A DNA stretch of 64,000 nucleotides from Oleiagrimonas sp963747595 (GCA_963747595.1 CAVVFO010000002.1:1054001-1118000), one strand, 5' to 3'; counted from the stretch's first letter, positions 8,285-16,628 are shown. Made by a program: numbers and translations. The notes: generated from the letters alone by a model not told the origin.

Positions 8285-8632
8285 GCGTGGGTCTCTTTGG
8301 GGGCCATTTGGGGGCCAACGATTGTAAAAGAGTGTCTCACAGTGGCCAAAAACAGCGACAGCAAATCGCAGCCGATGCGGCTAAAACCGTTGGTGTGCAA
8401 GCGATTGGGAAATATTGCCACAGATTGGCCGATTTCGCGAAAGCGGCAAAAACCGTGTATGGTTCCTCTCCTGGGCACCAATTGTAGATCAAGCCCGCCA
8501 CCCGGCGGGCTTTTTCGTTTGCGACAGCAGCGATCCGGACAGGTCGCGGACAGCTTGGCGATATACTTTGCAGCCGCCTGTACACGCATGCTTGCGGAAT
8601 CCGTACCCTCAGCCACAGGTCTGAACCCACGC
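8285..8632. other. Integrase upstream region and probable element boundary
   Basis: No gene is seen in this 348-base stretch. Next to the integrase start is a short direct repeat (TTTGGGGGCCA, twice, 8294-8317). The text GGTTCCTCTCCTGGGCACCA at 8461-8480 ends like a tRNA, but its T-loop lacks the conserved bases and no 5' half is present, so it is not called a tRNA. The right attachment site probably lies between here and the terminator at 8492. Its left partner is outside the window. Confidence 0.4.
8492..8515 (+). terminator. Rho-independent terminator
   Basis: AGCCCGCC (8492-8499) pairs with GGCGGGCT (8504-8511) around a four-base loop and runs into TTTTT. It probably belongs to the host gene that was cut off by the integrated element. 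Confidence 0.75.
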
Positions 8633-8911
8633 ATGACGATCTACTTTCGCCGCCGCGACGTCCCCGAACTGGCGGGTTTGCCGCGCGACCAGGCCAGCTT
8701 GCGTCTGCGTCAGGCGCAGGAACACATGAGCCTGAAAATGGCACTCCTGTCATCGGCGCTGTTCGGCGGCATCACCCTGATCGGCGCCGGCGTCGGTTAC
8801 CTGCTGGGCCAGCAACTGGTCGGCGTCCTGGCCGGCTGGCTGCTCGGCATGTGGATGTACTCGCTGGTCAAGCTCAATGCCGCCCGGCCGTGGCTGAAAA
8901 ACGGGCCCTGA
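8633..8911 (+). CDS. Small two-helix membrane protein
   Basis: Unrecognised 92-residue inner-membrane protein. A basic N-terminal part (MTIYFRRRDVPEL) and a charged helix (to residue about 35) precede two hydrophobic segments, about 37-57 and 60-78 (FGGITLIGAGVGYLLGQQLVGVLAGWLLGMW), rich in Gly. An ATG 45 bases upstream is in frame but has no ribosome site, so the shorter form is chosen. It lies alone, convergent with the VOC gene. Function unknown. Confidence 0.5.
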   Translation: MTIYFRRRDVPELAGLPRDQASLRLRQAQEHMSLKMALLSSALFGGITLIGAGVGYLLGQQLVGVLAGWLLGMWMYSLVKLNAARPWLKNGP

Positions 8912-8936
8912 TTCGACGAGGGCAAGGCTGCACGCT

Positions 8937-9359
8937 TCAGCGTTGCGTATCCGGCGACTCCGGCGGACCTTTCAATTCCACCCGGTTGCCCTCCGGATCG
9001 AAAAGGTAGATGGACGGCCCCTGCCCCTCGGCACCATAGCGGGAGTCGACCTCGCCGATGCGCACGTCATGCGCTTGCAGATGCTTCAGAATCGCCGCCT
9101 CGTCATATGGCTCCACGCGCACGCAGACATGATCCATGTTGTGCCCCTCGCTGCCCGGCGGCGCCCCGCCCTGCTTCCCGAGCTTGCCATCCACCCTGAC
9201 CAGATCGATCAGCGACAGACCGGCGCGCAGCTGCAGCAATCCCAGCTGTTCCTGCCACTTTTCCACACTGCAACCCAGCACGTCCGTATAGAACGCCTGC
9301 ATTGCCTGCAAATCGACCACCCGCAATACGACATGGTCGAGCCCTCGGATATTGATCAT
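8937..9359 (-). CDS. VOC (glyoxalase/bleomycin-resistance fold) protein
   Basis: Single-chain VOC-superfamily protein of 140 residues with two beta-alpha-beta-beta-beta halves. The first begins LDHVVLRVVDLQAMQAFYTDVLG, the second NMDHVCVRVEPYDEAAI, and it ends with the FDPEGNRVELKGPP signature. H8, H75 and E128 are positioned like the metal ligands of glyoxalase-type enzymes. It starts four bases after the stop of the antiporter gene, so the two are probably one transcript. The substrate cannot be read from the sequence; lactoylglutathione lyase-like or ring-cleavage-like activities are both possible. Confidence 0.8.
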   Translation of the reverse strand: MINIRGLDHVVLRVVDLQAMQAFYTDVLGCSVEKWQEQLGLLQLRAGLSLIDLVRVDGKLGKQGGAPPGSEGHNMDHVCVRVEPYDEAAILKHLQAHDVRIGEVDSRYGAEGQGPSIYLFDPEGNRVELKGPPESPDTQR

Positions 9360-9362
9360 GAT

Positions 9363-10616
9363 TCATTCCTCCTCGCCGCGTGCCTTGGCCGTGGTCGCCC
9401 AACGCACCACTTTGCCGATGCTGGTGCCCTGTACCAGTATCGAGAACACCACGATGTAGTAGGTCATCGCCAGGATCAGATCCCGCGACTTTCCTGGTGC
9501 CAGCGACAGCGCCAGGGCCACCGAGATCGCCCCGCGCAAGCCGCCCCAGGTCAGCACCTGCCACGCGCCCCGCGGCAAACGGAAGAATCGCGAAAGCAAC
9601 GCCACCGGTGCCCCGGCGCACAACAAGCGCGCCAGCAGAACGACCACGATCATGCCGCCGGAAACCATCAACACCTGCGGCGAAAACGACACCGCCGCAA
9701 ACTCCAGCCCGATCAGCACGAACAGCACTGAATTGAACATCCAGTCCAGCAACTCCCAGAACATGTCGTGATGCTCCCGCGTGATCTTGGACATGCCGTA
9801 CTCGCGCCCCTGATTGCCCACCACCAAGCCGGCCACAACCATTGCCAGCGGGCCGGAGACCTCCAGACGGCGCGCCAGCGCGTAGCCGCCCAGCACTGCC
9901 GCCAGGGTGATCATCACCTCCACCTGATAGTTGTCGATGCTTTTCAGCAGCCGGTAGATGATGTAACCCAGCACCAGCCCGAACGCGATTCCGCCACCGG
10001 CCTCGCGTGCCAACAACACCAATGCGTGCGTCCACCCCGGGTTATCCGTTCCTCCAATCATGCCGACCAGGAGCGTAAACAACACCACGCCGATACCGTC
10101 GTTGAACAGCGACTCCCCGGAAATGACCACGCGCAGGCTGTTCGGCGCACCCGCGTTCTGGATGATGCCGGCCACCGCGACCGGATCGGTCGGCGAAATC
10201 AAGGCGCCGAACAGCAGACAGTACGGCAACGGCAGCGACAATCCCGCCAGAGGCAACGCGAACCACAGCGCGGCACCGATCAGCACTGTCGAAACGATCG
10301 TGCCCACCACCGCGAGAATCGCCACGTGCCAGCGATATGAACGCAGGTCGCCGAAATTCACCGGTAGCGCCGCGGCAAACAGCAGCACGGACAGCATGCC
10401 CTTCAGCACCACCTCGGGAAAGTCGATCGACCGCAGCAGATGGGTCTCGTAGCCATGCAGGCCGGTCATACCCAGGGCATTCAACACCAGCAACAGCACC
10501 GACAACACCAGCGCAATCGCCATGACTCCGATCGCCGTGGGCAGATGAATAAAGCGATGATTGACGTAAGCCACTGCGGCAGTGATGACCAGGCAGATAA
10601 CGGCAACGTCGAACAT
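9363..10616 (-). CDS. CPA1-family Na+/H+ antiporter
   Basis: Inner-membrane cation:proton antiporter of the NhaP/CPA1 type (417 residues), exchanging Na+ (or K+) for H+ in pH and salt balance. About 12 hydrophobic segments are visible. Diagnostic motifs are SPTDPVAV and SGESLFNDG, which hold the ion-binding aspartates, and GLRGAISVALALSL near the C terminus. A GGAG ribosome site precedes the ATG by eight bases. The cytoplasmic tail is very short, unlike NhaP proteins with long regulatory tails. Ion preference cannot be assigned. Confidence 0.85.
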   Translation of the reverse strand: MFDVAVICLVITAAVAYVNHRFIHLPTAIGVMAIALVLSVLLLVLNALGMTGLHGYETHLLRSIDFPEVVLKGMLSVLLFAAALPVNFGDLRSYRWHVAILAVVGTIVSTVLIGAALWFALPLAGLSLPLPYCLLFGALISPTDPVAVAGIIQNAGAPNSLRVVISGESLFNDGIGVVLFTLLVGMIGGTDNPGWTHALVLLAREAGGGIAFGLVLGYIIYRLLKSIDNYQVEVMITLAAVLGGYALARRLEVSGPLAMVVAGLVVGNQGREYGMSKITREHHDMFWELLDWMFNSVLFVLIGLEFAAVSFSPQVLMVSGGMIVVVLLARLLCAGAPVALLSRFFRLPRGAWQVLTWGGLRGAISVALALSLAPGKSRDLILAMTYYIVVFSILVQGTSIGKVVRWATTAKARGEEE

Positions 10617-10745
10617 GCAGCTGGCTCCGGAATGGGAAGTGATTCAGGCGCAAGGTGGATTCGACATGGTACCGGCATCCACGTGATGCCGACGCAGTGG
10701 ATATCGATTGCATCGTCTGCCCATACGCATTAGCCCGCCCCCGCC

Positions 10746-11159
10746 ATGATCATCTGGGTCGAAAAACCGCTGGTCCTCGTGATCCACAACCGCCAGATCA
10801 GCGAGCATGGCGGCAGCATTGGCGTGCGCGACCAAAGCCTGCTGGATTCCGCGCTTGCTCGGCCGCAACAATTGCGTGCCCATGGCGATCCACCGCCTGA
10901 TCTCGCGGATCTGGCGGCCAGCCTGGCCTTTGGTCTGGCGCGGAACCATCCGTTCGTAGACGGCAACAAGCGTACGGCACATGTGGGTTACCGCACGCTC
11001 CTCGCGCTCAACGGCGCCCGCCTCGAAGCTGGCGATGAAGATAAATATCTGGCGATGCTGACCCTCGCCGAAGGCAGGCTGGAGGAATCGAATTTGCCGC
11101 ATGGCTGCGCGACCGACTGCGCCTGGAGGCGGACGATCAGGCGCAAGAACCGACGCTAA
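10746..11159 (+). CDS. doc: Doc-type Fic toxin, C terminus frameshifted
   Basis: Death-on-curing toxin of the Fic fold; Doc phosphorylates elongation factor EF-Tu and halts translation. The active-site motif HPFVDGNKR is intact at residues 68-76. At 11084-11090 the frame appears to slip: the read frame ends in an Arg-rich tail, while the alternative frame continues with EFAAWLRDRLRLEADDQ, the normal end of Doc, to a stop at 11174-11176. Loss of one A in a GAAA run explains this. No Phd antitoxin gene lies in the 129 bases upstream, where the oppositely directed antiporter begins. It is thus probably an inactivated, orphan toxin, unless the indel is a sequencing error. Confidence 0.75.
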   Translation: MIIWVEKPLVLVIHNRQISEHGGSIGVRDQSLLDSALARPQQLRAHGDPPPDLADLAASLAFGLARNHPFVDGNKRTAHVGYRTLLALNGARLEAGDEDKYLAMLTLAEGRLEESNLPHGCATDCAWRRTIRRKNRR

Positions 11160-12070
11160 ACTACGCCAGCAGATAGTCGCTCAACGATGTGGTGACCGGC
11201 AATCAACCGATGCACCCAGTCCTGCGCCTGCGGACAGTCACTCACATCCAGCACGAACTCCTGCCCCTTGGCGACGCTGCGGAGTCGGCAAAGTCCGTCA
11301 TCGCGGCTCCACCGTTTCGGGTCCGAGTGATAGCTCAACGGCACGCGCCCATGATCCGGGTGAAACCACCCCGGCAACGACCAGACGCTGCGGCTGGAGC
11401 GCTCTGCCGTCAGCCGCAGTGCAGCGGAATAACGCCAGAACACGCCTCCGCCATGACAGTTCGGCGCATACGCCGACTGCCGCGGCGCGATGTAGAGCGT
11501 ATTACGCGTATCGCTGTAATGCTGCGGATGTGCCACATGCGGGTGATCCGCGATCCATGGATACCGCGTGATACATTGATCACGCGCACGCACCACCGGC
11601 AATGCTGCGCCAATCTCGAGCCACCCGAACAGCACATGCAGATCCGGCGCTCCTCGTTCGAACCGCCAGCGCCCCCGATCTCGCTCCACCTGGCGGAACC
11701 AGCCGAAAAACAGGAACACATCGCCGGGCGCAACGCCCTGCCTTTGCAAATGCGTCTGGGAGCCGCCGGTCTGTCCCAACGCCGGCCGCCAGGCTTCCGG
11801 CCTCAGCGCGGGTTTGCGATCCAGATCCGGATCCAGATGCACCGTCGTGCCCATGCCGTGCCGGCCACGGTTCAAATCGGCCAGCAACGGCGCCAGCTCA
11901 ACTCCGCGCGCATTCACGTCTCCCAACGTGAAGGCATCGTGCGGCGAAGGGATCGGCAACGGCAACAAGCGCCCGTCCGGCAGGATCGGGCTGGGCATGC
12001 CGCCGTAGCCGGAATCAAAGCCCTTGCGGGACAACACCAGTTTGCGCGCACCCCTCATCCTTTCACGCAC
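11156..12070 (-). CDS. Nmad3 (nucleotide modification associated) protein
   Basis: Protein of 304 residues beginning KLVLSRKGFDSGYGGMPSPIL, the signature of the Nmad3 family, which was proposed from genome context to act with DNA base-modification systems. The N-terminal third carries the charged and Gly-rich motif plus DGRLLPLPIPS. The middle has DVFLFFGWFRQ, and the rest is Trp- and His-rich, with no membrane or signal segment. A GTG at 12070 with GAGGG nine bases upstream is chosen; an ATG at 12058 is also possible. It converges with doc and overlaps its tail. Biochemical activity is unproven; its presence fits the defence-rich surroundings. Confidence 0.7.
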   Translation of the reverse strand: MRERMRGARKLVLSRKGFDSGYGGMPSPILPDGRLLPLPIPSPHDAFTLGDVNARGVELAPLLADLNRGRHGMGTTVHLDPDLDRKPALRPEAWRPALGQTGGSQTHLQRQGVAPGDVFLFFGWFRQVERDRGRWRFERGAPDLHVLFGWLEIGAALPVVRARDQCITRYPWIADHPHVAHPQHYSDTRNTLYIAPRQSAYAPNCHGGGVFWRYSAALRLTAERSSRSVWSLPGWFHPDHGRVPLSYHSDPKRWSRDDGLCRLRSVAKGQEFVLDVSDCPQAQDWVHRLIAGHHIVERLSAGVV

Positions 12071-12176
12071 GACAACATGCCCTCATCCCGGCGCACGCGG
12101 AGAGAGAGCCCATGGACGGACTCGTCGTTGAGGAGCGAGGAAGGGCGGGGTCCATTGTGCTTCTCACGGAGATCAA

Positions 12177-12206
12177 ATGGATTCCGGCTTTCGCCGGGAT
12201 GACGAG
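12177..12206. repeat. Dispersed palindromic intergenic repeat
   Basis: The core ATTCCGGCTTTCGCCGGGAT is a stem with a TTTC loop, followed by GACGAG. A close relative in inverse orientation lies at 43885-43912. Such CCGGC-TTTC-GCCGG elements are common between genes in this group of bacteria. The surrounding 12071-12344 holds no gene. Confidence 0.6.
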
Positions 12207-12344
12207 TGCGTGGGATTCGCGGCGGCCTGACGGGCCCTGTTTGCAACCAGAGTCACTGCAACCTCCTCGAGCCGGGACTCCTGTGTATTCCGCACAACAG
12301 TGAGCTTCGCCGGAAGTGCACAGCGGAGACTTTTCGGAATCTCC

Positions 12345-12611
12345 TCAAGCCTCCGGCTCCGGCGGCAACTTCTCCAGCACATCCTCCAGATCCTCGATCA
12401 CCGCCTCCAGTGCGTCATGCAGCTGACCCTGGCGATCCACCAGATCGGCCAGCCTGTCGGCCTTCCCCAGCTTCGACAACTTGCCGTCGAACAACATCCA
12501 CTCGGCTGTCAGTGTCTCCACATTGCTCTTGGAGTAATGCCGCATCTCCTTGAGTTGCGCCAGCGTATCGCCGAGATGGTCGGCTGTGGTCTTGGCTGTG
12601 TCCTCAGACAT
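12345..12611 (-). CDS. Small acidic coiled-coil protein
   Basis: Unrecognised 88-residue protein, acidic, almost wholly helical, with heptad-like spacing (LGDTLAQLKEMRHY, then LHDALEAVIEDLEDVLEKL). It has no cysteines and no membrane segment. The ATG at 12611 follows a weak GGGTG site; a longer open frame exists but runs through low-quality coding sequence. It stands alone between repeats and the next small gene. Function unknown. Confidence 0.5.
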   Translation of the reverse strand: MSEDTAKTTADHLGDTLAQLKEMRHYSKSNVETLTAEWMLFDGKLSKLGKADRLADLVDRQGQLHDALEAVIEDLEDVLEKLPPEPEA

Positions 12612-12839
12612 GATGCACACCCGCGGATGGGAGAAAGAGAGTTCCCATCCTACGCACAAATACTGGATGCCCGCAGAACGATCAAAATCCGGCAAACGGG
12701 AACCGGAAGCCGTTGCGTGGGTCCAGCGCCCGGACGTGGATCGAAAGACGCTCAGGAGCATGCCCGCATGGACCGTGCAGCCTGCAGCTTGGGCGGTCCG
12801 TGGTCCTTTGTCTGCACTTGCCTGCCTGCTGCCTGAAAT

Positions 12840-12865
12840 CGCCGGCAGCGAAAACGCTGCCGGCG
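12840..12865 (-). terminator. Hairpin, probable terminator of the disordered-protein gene
   Basis: CGCCGGCAGCG pairs perfectly with CGCTGCCGGCG around AAAA, 12 bases beyond the stop of the leftward gene at 12877. The T-run after it on that strand is weak (ATTTC), so termination may be partial. Confidence 0.55.
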
Positions 12866-12876
12866 CATGGAACTGG

Positions 12877-13437
12877 TCAGTCCTTGCCATCCGGATGGAT
12901 CGGGTCGCCCGGCGCGGAATCGCCGCGCGCCTTGCGTTGCGCCTTGCTCTGCTCGTCCGCCACGTTGCGATTTCTGATGTGCTGGGCGTTGGTCTCGCCG
13001 GAGCCGCCGGTCTGGAAGCTCGGGTCATGGCGCGCCGGAATCTCCGTGCGTTGCGGATTCACCGGCCGGCCGGGATCCGTCTCCGCATCGTCGTCCAGCC
13101 CATGTTTGGGACGGCCACGGTTGGGCGCGTCGGGTTGTTCGTCGACAGCGCCGCCGAGCCCGGCGGCAGGGTCACGGTTGGGCGGCGGTGCCTCGCCCGT
13201 CTCATCCACCGGTTGATGCCGCGCATCGTCACCCGTGAACCCCGGTGTCTCGGCGCTGTCGCCCTCGTCCAGCGAACGCTCCGCCCTCTCCGGACGATCA
13301 CCCAGCTGCCCGCCCGGCAAACCGGCGCGTTCCGGATGGGGATCATTGCGCGCCGCCTCGACCGTCTCCTCGCGGATACCGCCCTGGCTTTGCGGACCGT
13401 TGTAGCCACTCTTCTGGTTGTCGTCTGATGTGCCCAT
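12877..13437 (-). CDS. Hydrophilic, probably disordered protein
   Basis: Unrecognised 186-residue protein made almost only of Gly, Asp, Glu, Pro, Arg, Asn and Gln, with no hydrophobic core; it should be largely unstructured in solution. The ATG at 13437 has AGGAG seven bases upstream, and a strong hairpin follows the stop, so the gene looks real. It starts MGTSDDNQKSGYNGPQSQGG and contains several PNRDP- and GDDARHQP-like stretches without regular repeats. Composition resembles hydrophilin or stress-protein tails, but no family can be named. Confidence 0.5.
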   Translation of the reverse strand: MGTSDDNQKSGYNGPQSQGGIREETVEAARNDPHPERAGLPGGQLGDRPERAERSLDEGDSAETPGFTGDDARHQPVDETGEAPPPNRDPAAGLGGAVDEQPDAPNRGRPKHGLDDDAETDPGRPVNPQRTEIPARHDPSFQTGGSGETNAQHIRNRNVADEQSKAQRKARGDSAPGDPIHPDGKD

Positions 13438-13896
13438 GATGTGTTCTCCTGCGCATTGGATGGCTGGAATCCCGGCCTGCGGATCACATGGTGTCAGCAA
13501 CTGGTGCGCCGCAGGACCGTGTACCGGAGGCGCCTGAGGGGCCTGTCCGGCGGATGCGAACCGGCAGGTCTGCACCCCGTGCCGCTTCGCCTGCACATCA
13601 CCCTAAGACGCCGCGGCCATGTCGCCGCTGAACACGCCCAGACAACGTTCAAGCTGGAGTAAGCGGGCGGGGAAGCGAGCCGGATCATGGCCAATTTTTC
13701 GGCCGATGGATGGCCTTGTCGCGCCGGCGTGTCGCTACGATGGTCGGCCCTGACTTGGCGGATTCCCCGGAGAGGATGTGCTCCCGAGAGGGAATGACGC
13801 CAGTCTCCTCCTACGCCCGATGCTGTGTGCCAGCAGAACCGCAGTGCACGTGAGTGGTAAACTGCCAAGCAGGCTTCGATGCCTGCGAGGTGCATG
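13438..13896. other. Gene-free stretch
   Basis: Apart from the ribosome site of the leftward gene and the GAGG site of the rightward DUF3016 gene, I see no convincing coding frame, RNA or repeat in these 459 bases. Promoters of both flanking genes must lie here. Confidence 0.4.
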
Positions 13897-14442
13897 ATGA
13901 ACACGATCCGGTTCTGCACGTTTGCCATGTTTGCAAGCATCCTGCTGCTTGTCGGCGGCACGTCGGCCAGCGCCGCCCGCGCCGATACAGACACAGCCGC
14001 GCACCCCCCTGTCCAGGTCACATATGCCAATCCCGCGAACTTCACCGAAAACCGGGTCTACGGCAACGAGGATCATTACAACGACCTGGCTTATCTTGGC
14101 CCGTTGAAAGCCTTCATCATCAAACGCGCCACACCCATGCTGTCACCAGGCCAGCACCTGCGCATCACCATCACCGACATCAAGCTCGCCGGCGCCTACG
14201 AGCCATGGCTGGGGCCGGACTGGGATCGAGTGCGCATCATGCGCGATATCTACCCTCCGAGTATCGACCTCGAGTTCACATGGACCGGCAAGAATGGCGC
14301 GATATTGCGCCAGGGGACGCGCAAGCTGCGCGACATGGGCTATCTCGATAGCGGATCGGCAAGATGGAACGACAGCGGTCCGCTGCAATACGACAAGGCA
14401 CTGCTGGGCAACTGGCTGAGGCGGGGTCTGTCGCGGCTGTAG
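13897..14442 (+). CDS. DUF3016-family exported protein
   Basis: Protein of about 181 residues with an N-terminal signal peptide (MNTIRFCTFAMFASILLLVGGTSASA, cleavage after about residue 26), so it is periplasmic or envelope-associated. The mature part (VTYANPANFTENR, then an ITITDIKLAGAYEPW block and RKLRDMGY near the end) matches the DUF3016 family found in xanthomonads and relatives. GAGG lies six bases before the ATG at 13897; an ATG three bases earlier is equally in frame. The role of the family is unknown. It is the only obviously exported protein in this part of the window. Confidence 0.75.
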   Translation: MNTIRFCTFAMFASILLLVGGTSASAARADTDTAAHPPVQVTYANPANFTENRVYGNEDHYNDLAYLGPLKAFIIKRATPMLSPGQHLRITITDIKLAGAYEPWLGPDWDRVRIMRDIYPPSIDLEFTWTGKNGAILRQGTRKLRDMGYLDSGSARWNDSGPLQYDKALLGNWLRRGLSRL

Positions 14443-14729
14443 ATTCAAACAGGGCAATTGACCCTGGAATCGTTCTTTCCGGTCGGCGGCACGCTGGCCG
14501 GAGTGGGTACGCCCGGAGTCTGCGGATACGGCGTTCCCGGTGCATGCCCTTCACGGCAAGTGCTCGAATACCACGTTGGGGAGGTCGTCCTCCACGCGCC
14601 AGTCGAAGCCGCAATTGCGCCATGCCCGGCCTGATGAGGGAAGTCGTGGAGGATCACGTGCACACCTGACCATGCGTGGTCGCGGCGCAGCGGCATGATG
14701 CCCGTCTCTCGAAAAGCCTTTGACTTGTC
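14443..14729. other. Degenerate stretch between two genes
   Basis: No intact gene. On the minus strand one frame reads NCGFDWRVEDDLPNVVFEHL before a stop near 14560, which looks protein-like, and a second frame reads a different piece upstream of it. This suggests a decayed small gene, but the evidence is weak. Confidence 0.25.
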
Positions 14730-15659
14730 CTACCTCCGCCTCGAAGGCACATGGAACCGCACCGCCTGGTCCAGCAACGGCGTTTTCGAAGCCACGCCCT
14801 TATCGCTGGTGGCGCGGTACAAGTCGGCCGAAAGACTCGCCAGGCCCATGAACCCCGCGAACCGCTCCAGGGTCCGCAGGCTGTAGCAAAGTCGGACCTT
14901 GTCCTCGCCAGTCGCCCAGGTATCGTCCTGCGCTTCGCCCAACAGCATGGGAAACGCGCGCAGGAAGGCGTCCTCGTAAAACTTTCGGGGCCGGGGCGTG
15001 CCGCCATAACGGCTCAACAGGTACAGGCTGAAGGCGAAGGCATGCTGGATGATCGGGTACTCCGGATAGCCGTCGCTGTAGCCCCAGTTGAACCGCCGCG
15101 CGCAAGCCTTCAGCAAGGCGGGATACAGGGCACGCATGCCATGCGCATCGCGCAGCGACTTGCACGACCGGCTGAGGATGAAACGCCCCTTGTACTTGCG
15201 CAGCAGCCCCGCCTGCTGCGCGACCAGGCGGGTGACATGCAGCGCCTCGAAATCCTCTTCACTGCTCACCTTGCCGACTGGCCGGTCCATGCTGTAAGGC
15301 GAGGCCTCGACAAAGGCACGATGCGCCTGCTGACTGAAGGCACGCGGCAGGTTGCCCTTGGGCGTAGCCTTCAGCTCCCCCGCCTCCAGCGCCTGGCACA
15401 GCATCTCGAACAGCTGCGCGATCGGCGCCTCTGGTACCTCCGGCAGCACGTCGGGAAATTCCAGCCAGCGCGGCGAATCGAACGGTGCATACAACAAGGC
15501 ATGCATCTGCACAGGCGAGAGGCCGTGGAAGTCATCGTGCGCCATCTCATTTTGCTGCTGCACGAAGGCCTGCATGTCACGCTGCATGCAGCAGCGCCCA
15601 TACGCACGACCACTGCCGCAAGGGCAGGCCTCGTCCGGTGCAACGGGCAATTCCATCAT
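14730..15659 (-). CDS. SEC-C motif protein
   Basis: Protein of 309 residues with an N-terminal SEC-C zinc-binding motif (CPCGSGRAYGRCCM, residues 12-25), the module found at the end of SecA and in many uncharacterised proteins. The rest is a helical domain of unknown function with a basic central part (LRKYKGRFILSRSCKSLRD) and aromatic-rich C terminus. The ATG at 15659 has AGAGG seven bases upstream. The IS21-like element inserted at 15694 is only 35 bases upstream, so the gene's original promoter was probably displaced. Function not assignable beyond metal binding. Confidence 0.7.
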   Translation of the reverse strand: MMELPVAPDEACPCGSGRAYGRCCMQRDMQAFVQQQNEMAHDDFHGLSPVQMHALLYAPFDSPRWLEFPDVLPEVPEAPIAQLFEMLCQALEAGELKATPKGNLPRAFSQQAHRAFVEASPYSMDRPVGKVSSEEDFEALHVTRLVAQQAGLLRKYKGRFILSRSCKSLRDAHGMRALYPALLKACARRFNWGYSDGYPEYPIIQHAFAFSLYLLSRYGGTPRPRKFYEDAFLRAFPMLLGEAQDDTWATGEDKVRLCYSLRTLERFAGFMGLASLSADLYRATSDKGVASKTPLLDQAVRFHVPSRRR

Positions 15660-15787
15660 GTATACGCCTCTTGCGACTGTGAGCGGTACTGGGTGCGTAT
15701 TCCGGTCCAACTGACCACCGTGTCCGGTAATAGCTGACCAACGCGCTGGTGCTGACCACCCTGCTGGTGCTGACCGGTCGCAGAACG

Positions 15788-16054
15788 TTAAGCCATTGCG
15801 GGAATGGTGGCGGCTCGTGCTTCACGCGCCGTCTTCAGCCGCTTCAGCCCTCTGACCAGTTCGTATCGCCCAGTGTCGAGTTGGCGGACCTTGATCGGTA
15901 CGCGAGCAATCTTGGGGCTTGCGGTGGGGTGCTCCAGGTCGCGACGGTACGCACGAATTTCGGCTGCTGTTGGCTCCACGGACTGAAGCGAGGCCGGAAC
16001 ATCGATGAGAGACATGGGTAGGTGAAGCAGAGTGTGCTCTTGAGCCGACTTCAC
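15788..16054 (-). CDS. ParB-like small protein downstream of HigA
   Basis: Protein of 88 residues whose C-terminal half (IARVPIKVRQLDTGRYELVRGLKRLKTAREA) resembles the ParB/Spo0J N-terminal domain core, where a GR-Y-L-V-G-L-R-A pattern is conserved. It is far shorter than true ParB proteins and lacks the HTH part. The GTG at 16054 overlaps the higA stop (GTGA), implying coupled translation; an internal ATG at 16015 is the alternative start. It is the third gene of the higB-higA transcript inside the IS21-like element. It may be a fragment or a small accessory regulator. Confidence 0.5.
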   Translation of the reverse strand: MKSAQEHTLLHLPMSLIDVPASLQSVEPTAAEIRAYRRDLEHPTASPKIARVPIKVRQLDTGRYELVRGLKRLKTAREARAATIPAMA

Positions 16055-16338
16055 GCCGCACGCTCCTGTAGGGCGCGTACAGCTGGCTGCCGATGCTGCA
16101 TGGCCTGCCAGAGATCGTAGTTCGCCTGCATGGAGAGCCACGCTCGGGCGGTGCTGACGCCGGCCTGCTCAAGGCGCACAGCCAAGTCAGGACTGATGGC
16201 AGCCTTGCCGTTGAGCACCCGCGACAAGGCAACGCGCGACATGACCAGCCGGCTAGCGGCCTCGGTCACAGACAGATTCAGCGGGGCAAGCACTTCGTCC
16301 TTGAGGATGCCACCCGGATGAGGAGGATTGTGCATCAT
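16051..16338 (-). CDS. higA: HigA antitoxin
   Basis: Antitoxin of the HigA family, an XRE-type HTH repressor that binds HigB and the operon promoter. The pattern HPGGILKDEVLAPLNLSVTEAASRLVMSRVALSRVLNGKAAISPDLAVRLEQA is textbook HigA: the HPG-EIL opening followed by a five-helix HTH. The ATG at 16338 is preceded by GAGGAA at seven bases. It lies 11 bases after higB, the toxin-first order typical of higBA. Carried in the IS21-like element, so it could stabilise that element. Confidence 0.88.
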   Translation of the reverse strand: MMHNPPHPGGILKDEVLAPLNLSVTEAASRLVMSRVALSRVLNGKAAISPDLAVRLEQAGVSTARAWLSMQANYDLWQAMQHRQPAVRALQERAA

Positions 16339-16349
16339 GGTTTGGTTCC

Positions 16350-16628
16350 TCAATGATAGTCCTGGTAGTCGACCAGCTCGACGTTCGAGCCCACGAAACG
16401 GAAGGTGACTCGCCAGTTGCCGTTCACCCAGACCGACCAGTGGCCTTTCAACTGACCTTTGAGAGGGTGCAGTTTGAAGGACGGCAGCGAGACGTCTTCC
16501 GGTCCAGCCGCGACATCAAGAAGCCCCAGGATGTTGCGGAGCTTGTTCGCATGCGCAGCTTGTATGCCTCGGGTCGACCCCGTGCGGTAGAACGTTTCGA
16601 GACCCTTGTGCCCGAAGCCAGTGATCAT
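16350..16628 (-). CDS. higB: HigB toxin (RelE-type mRNA interferase)
   Basis: RelE-superfamily toxin that cleaves mRNA on the ribosome. The 92-residue sequence holds the family landmarks: FGHKGLETFYRTGSTRGI near the start, KLHPLKGQLKGHWSVWVNGNWRVTFRF in the core with the basic/aromatic catalytic positions, and YQDYH at the end. It is followed by higA on the same transcript. Its 5' side faces the right terminal repeats of the IS21-like element, so the promoter must lie between 16629 and 16740. Both genes look intact. Confidence 0.88.
   Translation of the reverse strand: MITGFGHKGLETFYRTGSTRGIQAAHANKLRNILGLLDVAAGPEDVSLPSFKLHPLKGQLKGHWSVWVNGNWRVTFRFVGSNVELVDYQDYH

Noticed and set aside
8461..8480. 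tRNA 3' end as attachment site (GGTTC ... CACCA)
   Set aside because: The T-loop lacks the conserved purine-A positions, no acceptor or anticodon half can be paired upstream, and no second copy is in the window.
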